Positions 9,545 through 18,384 of a DNA stretch of 64,000 bases are shown here, in pieces. Under the pieces are notes generated by a model, which did no database searches, was not told the DNA's origin, and saw only the letters and a program-made list of their open reading frames with translations. Both the position numbers and the translations under genes were made by a program. Source of the stretch: CAMTVQ01 sp947085255 (GTDB taxonomy: Bacteria; Bacteroidota; Bacteroidia; Sphingobacteriales; Sphingobacteriaceae); assembly GCA_947085255.1 (NCBI GenBank), contig CAMTVQ010000009.1:62001-126000 (forward strand), given 5' to 3'. Position 1 is the first letter of the stretch. The number at the start of each line of letters is the position of its first letter.

Positions 9545-9585
9545 GTGATGTGTGTTTTAGTGAAATTTAGTGTTGTTTATTTGTG

Positions 9586-10884
9586 TTAGTTGCTGTTCAT
9601 CAAGTCTTCAATTTCTTCTGCTTCAATAGGTATGTTTTTCATTAAATCAACATTACCCGTTGAGGTAAGCAAAATATCATTTTCTATACGAATACCCAAA
9701 CCTTCTTCTGGAATATAGATGCCCGGTTCGCAGGTAAGTATATTACCTACCTGAAAGGTATCATGCCTATAAGCAAAATCATGTACATCTATACCCAAAT
9801 GATGTGAGGTACCGTGCATAAAATATTTTTTATATAGTGGCATTTTAGGGTCTTGTTTTGCCACATCATGCTTATCCAACAAACCCAAAGTAATCAGTTC
9901 TGCTTCCATTATTTTGCCTACTTCTTGGTGGTACTCATCCCACACCGTTCCAGCAACTAATAGTTTTCGGGCTTCTTTAAATACATGTAATACGGCGTTG
10001 TAAACGGCCTTTTGGCGTGGTGTAAAACGTCCGTTTACGGGAATGCTGCGCGATAAGTCGGCATTGTAATTACCATACTCTGCACCAAAATCAAATAAAA
10101 TCACATCTCCATCTTTACACACCTGATTATTGTCGTTGTAATGCAAAATACAGGCATTTGCACCCGATGCAATAATGGGATTATACGCATGTCCTGTAGC
10201 GCGATTACGAATAAATTCATGAATAATTTCTGCTTCAATTTCGTACTCCGCAACACCTGGTTTTGTAAAAGCCAATACTCTTCTAAATGACTTCTCGGTA
10301 ATATAACAAGCTGTTTGGGTTAGTTGCACTTCTACTTCCGATTTTAGTGGACGTAATCCACGCATAATAGGTGCCGAGCGGTGGTACTGATGAAAAGGAT
10401 ACTCCTGCATCAACTCCAAACCCAATCGTAAATCGCGGTAGACCACACTGTGCGCATAGCGGTCATTTTCATTACTATTGAGGTATACATTGGTACACCA
10501 ATGCATCAGCATTTTTTTAATCGCTGCGTAATCGTGCAACCAGAAAATACTGCTTTCTGCAATTCCAGATGCCTTAGCAGCTTCGGCTTTGGTATATTTA
10601 TGCCCTTCCCATACGGCTATATGCTCGTTGGTTTGTTTCAAAAACAATACTTCTCGGTAACGGGGCTCTGCACAATCTGGAAACAGGAGTAAAATACTTT
10701 CCTCTTGGTCTATACCGCTCAACCAAAATAAATCGGGGTTTTGCTTAAAGGTAAAAGCTTGATCACCACTGCGCGGAAATTCATCACTGGAATGAAAAAT
10801 AGCCAATGATTGTCGTTGCAAATGCTGCACAAAACGCTTGCGATTGTCTATAAATAATTGATGCGTTATGGGTTCGTATTTCAT
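9586..10884 (-). CDS. Aminopeptidase P family metallopeptidase (M24B)
   Basis: A 432-residue Xaa-Pro aminopeptidase. It has an N-terminal creatinase-like domain (residues 1-160; GDQAFTFKQNPDLFWLSGI) and a C-terminal pita-bread catalytic domain. The dinuclear metal ligands are visible: Asp in ILFDFGAEYGNYNADLSRSI (two Asp), His in HGTSHHLGIDVHD, and Glu in TCEPGIYIPEEGLGIRIENDI (two Glu). It should release an N-terminal residue preceding proline, in the cytosol. Length and motif order are those of PepP. It stands alone with a 41-base gap to the barrel gene. Confidence 0.95.
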   Translation of the reverse strand: MKYEPITHQLFIDNRKRFVQHLQRQSLAIFHSSDEFPRSGDQAFTFKQNPDLFWLSGIDQEESILLLFPDCAEPRYREVLFLKQTNEHIAVWEGHKYTKAEAAKASGIAESSIFWLHDYAAIKKMLMHWCTNVYLNSNENDRYAHSVVYRDLRLGLELMQEYPFHQYHRSAPIMRGLRPLKSEVEVQLTQTACYITEKSFRRVLAFTKPGVAEYEIEAEIIHEFIRNRATGHAYNPIIASGANACILHYNDNNQVCKDGDVILFDFGAEYGNYNADLSRSIPVNGRFTPRQKAVYNAVLHVFKEARKLLVAGTVWDEYHQEVGKIMEAELITLGLLDKHDVAKQDPKMPLYKKYFMHGTSHHLGIDVHDFAYRHDTFQVGNILTCEPGIYIPEEGLGIRIENDILLTSTGNVDLMKNIPIEAEEIEDLMNSN

Positions 10885-10997
10885 CTGATAGTTATTTTTT
10901 AGTGGTTTATGGCTAAAATAAGTTGGTAATTTCGAAGTAAAAAGCTCGATTTAATCGCTGAGACACCACTTTTAGGAAAGTACTGCTATAGCCAGTT

Positions 10998-12692
10998 TTA
11001 TTCTACTCTAAATAATTTATCTGACTGAGAAAGGGATAATATTTCAAACGGTGTTATATCAATATTGCTTGGTAATTTATCTCTAAGTACAGGAAGAACA
11101 TATTGGCAGTTTACTTCATTAACTATCTCAGTTAATAAATTTGAAATCTGATTAGAATGAACATTTTCTATTTGGTCTTGTAATATGAAATGAAGACATG
11201 GAATACTAAAAGTGTCAGCAAACTTTATATAAGCCAAATCAAAAGAAGCCATTTGGCTTTTCTTACTACCTGTTCCTGGATTACCTTCAATATTATCAAT
11301 TTTAAATTTATACATGCCATCTTCTGGGTCAGCACTTAATAAAGAATGAACACCATCTAAACGACTTGATATGTCTGAGAAATACGAATTAAATTCTATT
11401 ATTCTTTGCTGAATTAAATCGTCCTTTGATAATATACTCTCACTTATTTTGTCCAATTTTGCATTTAGTAATTTCAGGTTATCATTCGATTTTCCCCAAA
11501 GTCGTTTTTGCTCTTCGAAATTACCTTTCTTTTCATAATATAAATTAAGCTCATTTATAATCAGTTGTAAATCTTCAATGGCTCCCGACTTATTTAAAGA
11601 TTCAGATATAGATTTTTCTTGAATAATAAAAGAATTTAATTCCCTTTTAAGTTGGTTAATTTCAAGTTCGAGTGTTGGTAGTTCCTCTGTTATATATGCT
11701 GCTTTTTGTTGTATCATTTGATTATGAAATGACACTGTTTCCTCAAAAGTTCTTTGGATGTTTGGAATGAATGACTTAGCTTTTTCATACATCCTCTTTA
11801 TTTGTTCAATATTGATACTTGTTACATCCTTCTCAAAATCAACCTTGCTCTCAAGAATGAGTTCTTTTCTTAATTCAAGCCGAGAGAGGTTAGTCGAAAT
11901 TTTGTTAATATTTGATTTAATATTATTAAGACTTTGAAGTTCCTCCTCGTATTTTTCATTTAAATTAAACAGTTCTTTCTTCTTATTCAGAACTTCGATT
12001 TGTTTGTTTATAATAATCAGTGATTGATTTATTTGGGATAAATTACTTTCTTTTCTTAAACGAGTTTGCAATTTTTCTTCGATGTTTTTATCTCTTACAA
12101 GCTTATCCTTCGAAGAATCTATATCAATCCCAAACCAAAAAAGATGTAATGATTCATAAATTACATCTGTCGTAACATTTTGTGGAAGGACTCTTATCGT
12201 TTGTGTTAACTTATTTTTTTCATCTCTAATATTCTTTGATTTGAGTTGTTTTAAAGTTGGTTGCTTTTCAGTTGAGTCAAAAATCAATTCTTTTAATATG
12301 CTAGAAAAATCATCATTACTTAATGTTTCTCCATTAACCTTCTGTACCTTTTTTTTGTATGATAGAAAATTACGTTCTATTGTTATGGTTTTAGAGTTAT
12401 TATTATCTAAATCTTTAATTAATATAAGCGTGATAAGAATGTTATGTTCTTTTAAAAATGTCTCAATTTTCTTGTTTGTGTTTTTAAATTCAGGGTCTAT
12501 ATAAATATTACTCCCGCTTCCATCTAGGCAAAAATCTATAAGTCTTAAAACAGTAGTTTTGCCTACACTGTTTCCAGATTCAGTTTTATCTTTCGATTTC
12601 GTTTCATCAACAATAAGATTAATCCCTTTATGAAAAAGAATCTCTCTTATTAAAACATCATCATTATGTATCGTAAGACTTTTTAAAAACAT
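10998..12692 (-). CDS. DUF2326 ABC-type ATPase of an ABC-3C conflict system
   Basis: A 564-residue SMC/RecF-like ATPase. The N-terminus has the P-loop ESGNSVGKTTVLRLIDFCL (residues 40-58). Residues ~200-430 form a long coiled coil rich in Glu, Lys and Leu. The C-terminus carries PGTGSKKSQMASFDLAY followed by a Walker B-like strand ending LHFILQDQIENVH, matching DUF2326. Established work on ABC-three-component systems describes such ATPases with a small middle component and an effector bearing a conserved C-terminal domain, and proposes a role in conflict with invaders. Here the two upstream small genes fit those partners. The start overlaps the upstream gene by 10 bases. The region is visibly more AT-rich than its neighbours, consistent with transfer. 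Confidence 0.88.
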   Translation of the reverse strand: MFLKSLTIHNDDVLIREILFHKGINLIVDETKSKDKTESGNSVGKTTVLRLIDFCLDGSGSNIYIDPEFKNTNKKIETFLKEHNILITLILIKDLDNNNSKTITIERNFLSYKKKVQKVNGETLSNDDFSSILKELIFDSTEKQPTLKQLKSKNIRDEKNKLTQTIRVLPQNVTTDVIYESLHLFWFGIDIDSSKDKLVRDKNIEEKLQTRLRKESNLSQINQSLIIINKQIEVLNKKKELFNLNEKYEEELQSLNNIKSNINKISTNLSRLELRKELILESKVDFEKDVTSINIEQIKRMYEKAKSFIPNIQRTFEETVSFHNQMIQQKAAYITEELPTLELEINQLKRELNSFIIQEKSISESLNKSGAIEDLQLIINELNLYYEKKGNFEEQKRLWGKSNDNLKLLNAKLDKISESILSKDDLIQQRIIEFNSYFSDISSRLDGVHSLLSADPEDGMYKFKIDNIEGNPGTGSKKSQMASFDLAYIKFADTFSIPCLHFILQDQIENVHSNQISNLLTEIVNEVNCQYVLPVLRDKLPSNIDITPFEILSLSQSDKLFRVE

Positions 12693-12916
12693 TTTATTAT
12701 GTATCCTTTTTGAGTTTTATCAATTGCTCCAATAATATAAAGCCAATCTAAAGTTAGTGTAAACAAATTGAGTGAAATGTCCTCAGTTGACTTTAATAAT
12801 TCAAAAACCAAGAAAAAATCCATTTTTTCATCTTCTGTTGATGATAGAATTTCAATCGTTTTTGCCCCTAAATAATACAAATCTCTTTCTGGGTTTATTT
12901 CTTTACTTACTATCAT
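12683..12916 (-). CDS. ABC-3C middle component (MC6-like)
   Basis: A 77-residue protein beginning MIVSKEINPERDLYYLGAKT, with a helical, winged-helix-like body (DFFLVFELLKSTEDISLNLFTL, LDWLYIIGAIDKTQKGYII). Its size, the wHTH-like ending and its place between an ABC-3C effector and a DUF2326 ATPase match what is known as middle component 6. By analogy it should link the ATPase to the effector. It starts 1 base after the stop of the upstream ORF and overlaps the ATPase start by 10 bases, so the cassette is tightly coupled. The exact MC subtype is inferred from context and general resemblance. Confidence 0.75.
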   Translation of the reverse strand: MIVSKEINPERDLYYLGAKTIEILSSTEDEKMDFFLVFELLKSTEDISLNLFTLTLDWLYIIGAIDKTQKGYIIKCF

Positions 12917-12917
12917 T

Positions 12918-13712
12918 TTATTTAGGTTCCTCTAACAATTTACAACGTATAAATGCATCAACTAATATTAGATTAATTCCTAACACAATATCTTCTTCAA
13001 AAAAATTTGAATTTTCTAATTGTGTATAAAGTTCATTATATACGTCATTAAATATTTTGTCTGAATTTGAACGGACTATTTCTATTGGATTTTCAGAATC
13101 CAATACTTAACTACCTTTAATTTTATTGTAAATTTGATTCACATTACTAAGTAATTTTTCCTTTTTAATAGATCCTTGCTTTTCCAATTCGTCATACAAT
13201 GTGTTTATTTTACCTTGATATACTTTATATTCTTGAATAAGTGCATAATTAGTCTTAACTAAGTTATAGTTTAATTTAATTTTCGGGTCATAAACATTTA
13301 AAGTATCTGTTTCTGAAATATCATCCAGAGAAATGTTAGAAATAGCATTAATTGTATTTTTAAGCATTGAAGGATTGCTTTTTAGCCTTTGATTAAGGTA
13401 AGAACTTTCATGCTTTTGCTTCATCTCTCTCAAATCATCAATGGTAAACAAGTTTGTGTCATTTGTTTTATCGTGACATTGTCTGCATAGCAAAATTAAA
13501 TTCGGATAATCAGCACGTTGTTCATCTTTCATTAAATCATTATATCTTTCCCCGCCTTCATTTGCTGCTTCAATATGACAAATATTTGAATCTAGTGCAT
13601 TGCTAGTGTTAACAAGTAATGTGTCACAGCCAGGAAAAGCGCAGATATTACCAGAAAGACCAAAAAGTCGTTTTAGTGTCTTTTCTGTATATTTTCTAGC
13701 ATCTTTTCCCAT
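12918..13712 (-). pseudogene. HNH nuclease-ABC-3C effector, split by one in-frame TAA
   Basis: Two ORFs lie in the same frame, separated only by TAA-GTA. The first (13712-13107, 201 aa) has an HNH nuclease domain with C24-x4-C29, His46 (ICHIEAANEGG), Asn71 and CRQCH at 76-80, then a helical linker ending YNKIKGS. The second (13103-12918, 61 aa, only a TTG start available) continues LDSENPIEIVRSNS and ends VDAFIRCKLLEEPK, which resembles the end of the conserved ABC-3C effector C-terminal domain. Read through, the product would be 264 residues with one domain each. TAA is one base from a Tyr codon. Possible explanations are a recent nonsense mutation inactivating the effector, stop-codon readthrough, a genuine two-gene split, or a sequencing error. 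The frame shows no other damage and the downstream partners are intact. Confidence 0.8.
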
Positions 13713-13716
13713 ATCA

Positions 13717-13724
13717 CAAAGGTA
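13717..13724 (-). promoter_or_regulatory. -7 box abutting the HNH effector start
   Basis: TACCTTTG on the minus strand ends only 4 bases before the ATG at 13712. With the usual distance from this box to the transcription start, the first transcribed base would be at or next to the A of the ATG, implying a leaderless mRNA for the ABC-3C operon. The nearest TTTG (13742-13739) is only 14 bases away, shorter than usual. Confidence 0.5.
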
Positions 13725-13929
13725 TTACTTCCATTGAACAAACTTGTTTAATCATTTACTTGCTTTCTAAATTGGCTATATTTACAGCCTTACTAAGAAT
13801 CCCCAAACTTATTTATGCGTTATTTATTTACGCTACCTCGTGTTGCCTATTTATTGGCTAAAGTAATAGATATTTTAGTTGATTTACAGAAAAAAACAGC
13901 AATATTGTAGCTATCAATCAAATAAAGCG

Positions 13930-14163
13930 ATGTCGAATAACGAGATTTTTAAAAAACTACGTGTAGCCCTAAAATTACGCGACGATGAAATTGTAAAAAT
14001 TTTGGAATTGGTAGATTTTAGAATTACCACCACCGAACTGAGTGCTTTTTTTAGAGCGGAAGACCATACAAACTACAAAGCTTGTGGCGACCAAGTTTTA
14101 CGCAATTTTTTAAACGGGTTGGTTATTCACCTGCGTGGCAAAAAAGAGGAGCCTTTGGCTTAA
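13930..14163 (+). CDS. DUF1456 family protein, single-repeat form
   Basis: A 77-residue protein from the ATG at 13930 (MSNNEIFKKLRVALKLRDDE); an upstream in-frame extension to 13879 looks non-coding. The pattern LRVALKLRDDEIVKILELVD then LSAFFRAEDHTNYKACGDQVLRNFLNGL is that of DUF1456 (YehS), whose longer members carry this unit twice (~150 aa). Only one repeat is present here, so it may work as a homodimer. The function of the family is unknown; an RNA- or DNA-binding role has been guessed at but is not shown by the sequence. Its stop overlaps the stop of the convergent M20 gene. Confidence 0.8.
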   Translation: MSNNEIFKKLRVALKLRDDEIVKILELVDFRITTTELSAFFRAEDHTNYKACGDQVLRNFLNGLVIHLRGKKEEPLA

Positions 14164-15344
14164 TTTCCCAACTCTTTCAAAGCAATATAGGTCATTAGTC
14201 CAGGTGCAATTGCCAAAGAGTCTTCGTCTATATTAAAATTGGGCGTATGTACCGATGCGGTAATTCCTTTTGCCTCGTTGCGCGTACCTAAGCGGTAAAA
14301 ACAGCCATTGGTTACCTGCGAGTAATACGCAAAATCTTCTGCCGCCATCCATATTGGTAAATCTATTACGTTTTCTTCTCCTAAATACGCTACTGCCGCT
14401 TGGCGAGCACGTGCAGTAAGTTCGGGCTCGTTTATCAAAAAAGGGTAACCCCGCACAATGGTAAATTCGCATGTAGCACCCATGCTTTCGGCTAATCCTT
14501 CTGCCATTTTTTTCATGCGGGCATGAGCCTCTTTTCTCCAATCTTCATCCAACGTACGAAAAGTACCTTCCATTTTTACCTCATTGGGTATCACATTGGT
14601 TGCGCCGTTGGCAATTACTTTACCAAACGACAATACCGATGGCGTAATGGGATTGGCGTTTCTGCTTACTATTTGTTGCAGAGCCACTAAAATATGTGCG
14701 GCAACCAATACAGGGTCGGTATTGAGGTGTGGCATAGCGCCGTGACCGCCTTTTCCGGTTACAGTTACATACAACTCATCCGTACTTGCCATATACTTAC
14801 CGCTTCTAAATCCTACTTTACCAGCATCTATTAGCGGCATTACGTGTTGCCCAATTACACTTTGTGGGGTAGGGTTTTCCAATACGCCTTCCTTAATCAT
14901 AATAGAAGCTCCGCCTGGCAATTTTTCTTCTGCCGGCTGAAATATCAGTTTCACAGTACCACCAAAGTCTTCTTTTAGTGCTGTAAGAATATGAGCCACA
15001 CTTAGCAAAGATGCCGTATGGACATCATGTCCGCAGGCGTGCATTACGCCATTATTGGTAGATTTATAGGCTACAGTATTTGTTTCGGTAATGGGCAATG
15101 CATCCATATCGGCACGTAGTGCCACTACTTTATCTGATGGCAGACTTCCTTTTATCAAAGCAACAATACCAGTATTTGCCATCCTCGTGTATGGAATCGC
15201 CAACTTATCTAATTGCTCCACCACAAAAGCAGCCGTATTGTGTTCTTCAAAAGACAACTCAGGATGCGCATGTAAGTGCCTGCGAAAAGCAATAGTATCG
15301 TTCTGTAATGTTTCTGAAAGTTTTTTAATCCGTTGCTGCAACAT
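14160..15344 (-). CDS. M20 family amidohydrolase/peptidase
   Basis: A 394-residue M20D metallohydrolase of the N-acyl-amino-acid/hippurate hydrolase type. Metal-site motifs: RRHLHAHPELSFEEHNTA near residue 22, MHACGHDVHTASLL near residue 102 (Cys and His ligands), PAEEKLPGGASIMI with catalytic Glu pair near 137, and C-terminal AAEDFAYYSQ and HTPNFNIDE. The middle part is the dimerisation domain (GGHGAMPHLNTDPV). No signal peptide, so cytosolic. Substrate is not determinable: amide-linked amino-acid derivatives are typical for the family. Confidence 0.93.
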   Translation of the reverse strand: MLQQRIKKLSETLQNDTIAFRRHLHAHPELSFEEHNTAAFVVEQLDKLAIPYTRMANTGIVALIKGSLPSDKVVALRADMDALPITETNTVAYKSTNNGVMHACGHDVHTASLLSVAHILTALKEDFGGTVKLIFQPAEEKLPGGASIMIKEGVLENPTPQSVIGQHVMPLIDAGKVGFRSGKYMASTDELYVTVTGKGGHGAMPHLNTDPVLVAAHILVALQQIVSRNANPITPSVLSFGKVIANGATNVIPNEVKMEGTFRTLDEDWRKEAHARMKKMAEGLAESMGATCEFTIVRGYPFLINEPELTARARQAAVAYLGEENVIDLPIWMAAEDFAYYSQVTNGCFYRLGTRNEAKGITASVHTPNFNIDEDSLAIAPGLMTYIALKELGN

Positions 15345-15413
15345 CTGTTTTTCGTTTAACCAAAGGTATGCAATAAGCCTGAATTTGGGTTAAAATGATG
15401 TACTAAAAAACAG

Positions 15414-15421
15414 TAACTTTG
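15414..15421 (+). promoter_or_regulatory. Putative -7 box upstream of carB
   Basis: TAACTTTG fits TAnnTTTG. A TTTG at 15384-15387 lies 26 bases upstream, a little beyond the usual spacing. Transcription from here would give a leader of about 90 bases containing the repeat at 15449-15508. Confidence 0.4.
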
Positions 15422-15448
15422 CCCAATTTATTCGGTTTCTTATCAGTT

Positions 15449-15508
15449 GCCGGCTACCAGTTATTGGTTGCCAGTACTGGTAACTGACAACTGGTAACTG
15501 ACAACCCA
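15449..15508 (+). repeat. Short-word tandem/inverted repeat just before carB
   Basis: The segment is built from words such as CTGGTAACTGACAA, given twice in tandem (15478-15504), and inverted versions such as TTGCCGGCTACCAG and TTGCCAGTACTGG upstream. The two halves can pair imperfectly into a hairpin. It ends a few bases before the carB ATG. Two similar word-repeat blocks precede other genes in this window (30649-30700 and 60111-60195). Confidence 0.7.
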
Positions 15509-15513
15509 TTTAT

Positions 15514-18327
15514 ATGCCAAAAAATACCTCTATAAAATCTGTTCTTATTATCGGTTCTGGTCCTATTGTTATTGGTCAGGCCTGCGAGTTCGATTACGCT
15601 GGTTCTCAAGCAGCACTTTCGCTCAAAGAAGAAGGCATTTCGGTGTCTATCATCAACAGCAATCCGGCTACTATTATGACGGATAAAGTAATTGCCGACC
15701 ACGTGTATTTATTACCGCTTAACTGCGAAAGCATTGAGCAAATTTTAAAAGAGCAAAAAATTGATGCGGTACTCCCAACTATGGGTGGACAAACAGCATT
15801 GAACCTGTGTATAGAAGCTGCCGAACGTGGGATTTGGGAAAAATATGGGGTAAAAATTATCGGCGTAGCCTTAGATGCTATCGAGAAAACGGAGAATCGT
15901 GAGGCCTTCCGCCAACTAATGGTAGAAATTGGAGTGGGCGTGGCACAATCTAAAATTGCCAATTCCTTTTTAGAAGGTAAAGAAGCCGCTCAGTTAATTG
16001 GTTTTCCATTGGTAATCCGCCCATCGTATACTCTTGGTGGTAGCGGCGGCGGATTTGTACATAAAAAAGAAGATTTTGACGCTGCCTTAAATCGGGGTTT
16101 GCAAGCATCGCCAACGCATGAGGTATTGGTAGAAAAAGCCGTTATTGGTTGGAAAGAATACGAATTAGAACTGTTACGAGATAATAACGACAACGTAATT
16201 ATTATCTGCTCTATCGAAAATTTCGACCCGATGGGCATACATACCGGCGATAGCATTACCGTTGCGCCGGCAATGACGCTAAGCGATCGTTGTTACCAAG
16301 ATATGCGAAACCAAGCCATTAAAATGATGCGCGCCATTGGAGATTTTGCAGGCGGCTGTAACGTGCAATTTTCGGTAAACCCGGATAACGATGAGATTAT
16401 AGCCATCGAAATTAACCCACGTGTAAGTCGTTCTTCGGCTTTGGCTTCTAAAGCTACTGGATATCCTATCGCTAAAATAGCTGCTAAATTGGCAATAGGT
16501 TATAATTTAGATGAAATAGAAAATCAAATCACCAAAACTACTTCGGCTTATTTCGAGCCTACTTTGGATTATGTGATTGTGAAAATACCTCGTTGGAATT
16601 TCGATAAATTTAAAGGTGCCAACAAACAATTGGGCTTGCAAATGAAATCGGTTGGCGAGGTAATGGGCATAGGGCGTAGTTTTAACGAAGCTTTGCAAAA
16701 AGCGTGTCAGTCACTAGAAACCAATCGCTTGGGTTTAGGTGCTGATGGTAAAGAACTGCGCAACTTGGAAGAAATTATGCACAGCTTGGAGTTTCCGAGC
16801 TGGGATAGATTATTTCACGTAAAAGATGCACTTAGTCTTGGTGTTCCGGTAACATCTATCCAAAAAGTAACTAAAATAGACCGCTGGTTTTTGATGCAAA
16901 TTCAAGAATTGGTAGTAACCGAACTGGAAGTAAAACGCTTTACGCTGCAAAATTTACCGAAAGAATTGTTGCAACGTGCCAAAGAACAAGGCTTTTCGGA
17001 TGCTCAGATTGCACATTTGCTTAATTGCACCGAAGACGAAGTGTACGACAAACGCAAATCAGAAAATATTCGTCGCGTGTACAAAATGGTAGATACGTGC
17101 GCTGCTGAGTTTCCAGCTCAAACACCGTATTTTTACTCTACCTACGAGGGCGAAAACGAATCTATTCCTTCCGATAAAAAGAAAATAATTGTTTTAGGCT
17201 CTGGACCTAACCGCATTGGGCAAGGCATTGAGTTCGATTACTCATGTGTACACGGACTTATTGCTGCAAAAGAATCAGGTTATGAGGCAATTATGGTAAA
17301 CTGTAACCCCGAAACGGTAAGTACCGATTTTAATATGGCCGATAAGCTGTACTTCGAGCCGGTATTTTGGGAGCATGTGCGCGAAATTATCGATTTAGAA
17401 AAACCAGAGGGGGTAATTGTGCAGTTGGGCGGACAAACAGCCCTTAAAATGGCTGAAAAATTACATGCCAAAGGCATCAAAATTATCGGAACTTCTTACG
17501 ATAACATGGATATTGCTGAAGACCGAGGTCGTTTCTCTGATTTACTGAAAGAACTTAACATCCCCTATCCTAAATATGGCGTTGCCGAAACTGCTGATGA
17601 AGCGATTAAGGTTGCCCAGGAGGTAGGTTATCCGGTATTGGTGCGTCCGAGTTATGTATTGGGCGGACAAGGCATGAGTATCGTTATTAATGATGAAGAC
17701 TTGGAAAAAGCGGTAGTAAACCTATTGAAAAACCTTCCTGGTAATCGTGTATTGATTGATCATTTCTTGGATAGAGCAGAAGAAGCTGAATCGGATAGCA
17801 TTTACGACGGTACCGACGTACATATTATTGGCTTAATGGAACACATAGAGCCTGCTGGTATCCACTCTGGCGATTCGAGTGCGGTGTTACCTCCATTTAA
17901 TCTTTCGGCTGCGGTAATTCAGAAAATGGAAGAGTACACCGAAAAAATTGCTCGTGCATTAGATGTACGCGGGTTATTGAACATGCAATTTGCCATCAAA
18001 AATGAAATGGTGTATGTGATTGAAGCAAATCCACGTGCCTCACGTACGGTTCCATTTATCGCCAAAGCCTACGATGTGCCTTATATCAATATAGCCACCA
18101 AAATTATGTTGGGGGTAAATAAATTAAAAGACTTTATGATAGAACGTAAGCTGAAAGGCTACGCCATAAAAGAGCCTGTATTCTCTTTTGATAAATTCCC
18201 CGAAGTAAACAAAGAGTTGGGCCCCGAAATGAAATCTACCGGCGAAGCCATTCGCTTTATAAAAGATTTGGAAGACCCTTACTTTAGGCATTTGTACAAA
18301 GAGAAGAGTATGTATCTTTCTAAATAA
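15514..18327 (+). CDS. carB: Carbamoyl-phosphate synthase large subunit
   Basis: A 937-residue CarB, which combines bicarbonate, ammonia and 2 ATP into carbamoyl phosphate for pyrimidine and arginine synthesis. The two homologous halves are visible: half one starts IIGSGPIVIGQACEFDYAGS with the ATP-grasp region RPSYTLGGSGGGFV and EINPRVSRSSALASKATGYP; half two starts VLGSGPNRIGQGIEFDYSCV with RPSYVLGGQGMSIV and EANPRASRTVPFIAKAYDVP. The enterobacterial enzyme has ~1073 residues; the missing ~135 are the C-terminal allosteric domain, and the short form is what I expect for Bacteroidota. The small subunit carA is not in the window. The 3' end is followed by a strong hairpin. Confidence 0.98.
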   Translation: MPKNTSIKSVLIIGSGPIVIGQACEFDYAGSQAALSLKEEGISVSIINSNPATIMTDKVIADHVYLLPLNCESIEQILKEQKIDAVLPTMGGQTALNLCIEAAERGIWEKYGVKIIGVALDAIEKTENREAFRQLMVEIGVGVAQSKIANSFLEGKEAAQLIGFPLVIRPSYTLGGSGGGFVHKKEDFDAALNRGLQASPTHEVLVEKAVIGWKEYELELLRDNNDNVIIICSIENFDPMGIHTGDSITVAPAMTLSDRCYQDMRNQAIKMMRAIGDFAGGCNVQFSVNPDNDEIIAIEINPRVSRSSALASKATGYPIAKIAAKLAIGYNLDEIENQITKTTSAYFEPTLDYVIVKIPRWNFDKFKGANKQLGLQMKSVGEVMGIGRSFNEALQKACQSLETNRLGLGADGKELRNLEEIMHSLEFPSWDRLFHVKDALSLGVPVTSIQKVTKIDRWFLMQIQELVVTELEVKRFTLQNLPKELLQRAKEQGFSDAQIAHLLNCTEDEVYDKRKSENIRRVYKMVDTCAAEFPAQTPYFYSTYEGENESIPSDKKKIIVLGSGPNRIGQGIEFDYSCVHGLIAAKESGYEAIMVNCNPETVSTDFNMADKLYFEPVFWEHVREIIDLEKPEGVIVQLGGQTALKMAEKLHAKGIKIIGTSYDNMDIAEDRGRFSDLLKELNIPYPKYGVAETADEAIKVAQEVGYPVLVRPSYVLGGQGMSIVINDEDLEKAVVNLLKNLPGNRVLIDHFLDRAEEAESDSIYDGTDVHIIGLMEHIEPAGIHSGDSSAVLPPFNLSAAVIQKMEEYTEKIARALDVRGLLNMQFAIKNEMVYVIEANPRASRTVPFIAKAYDVPYINIATKIMLGVNKLKDFMIERKLKGYAIKEPVFSFDKFPEVNKELGPEMKSTGEAIRFIKDLEDPYFRHLYKEKSMYLSK

Positions 18328-18339
18328 CACAACTCAACC

Positions 18340-18384
18340 GTGTAAAAAGTGCGAGATTCTTAGAGAATCTCGCACTTTTTACAC
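18340..18384. terminator. Perfect 21-bp hairpin between carB and fic
   Basis: Arms at 18340-18360 and 18364-18384 are perfectly complementary around a 3-base loop (TAG). The core is GTGCGAGATTCT / AGAATCTCGCAC, with A5/T5 runs outside it, so it can act as a bidirectional terminator for the convergent carB and fic genes. The fic stop codon lies inside one arm. The core word TGCGAGA/TCTCGCA recurs in the fic promoter region at 19707-19741, which is unusual for a plain terminator. Confidence 0.8.
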
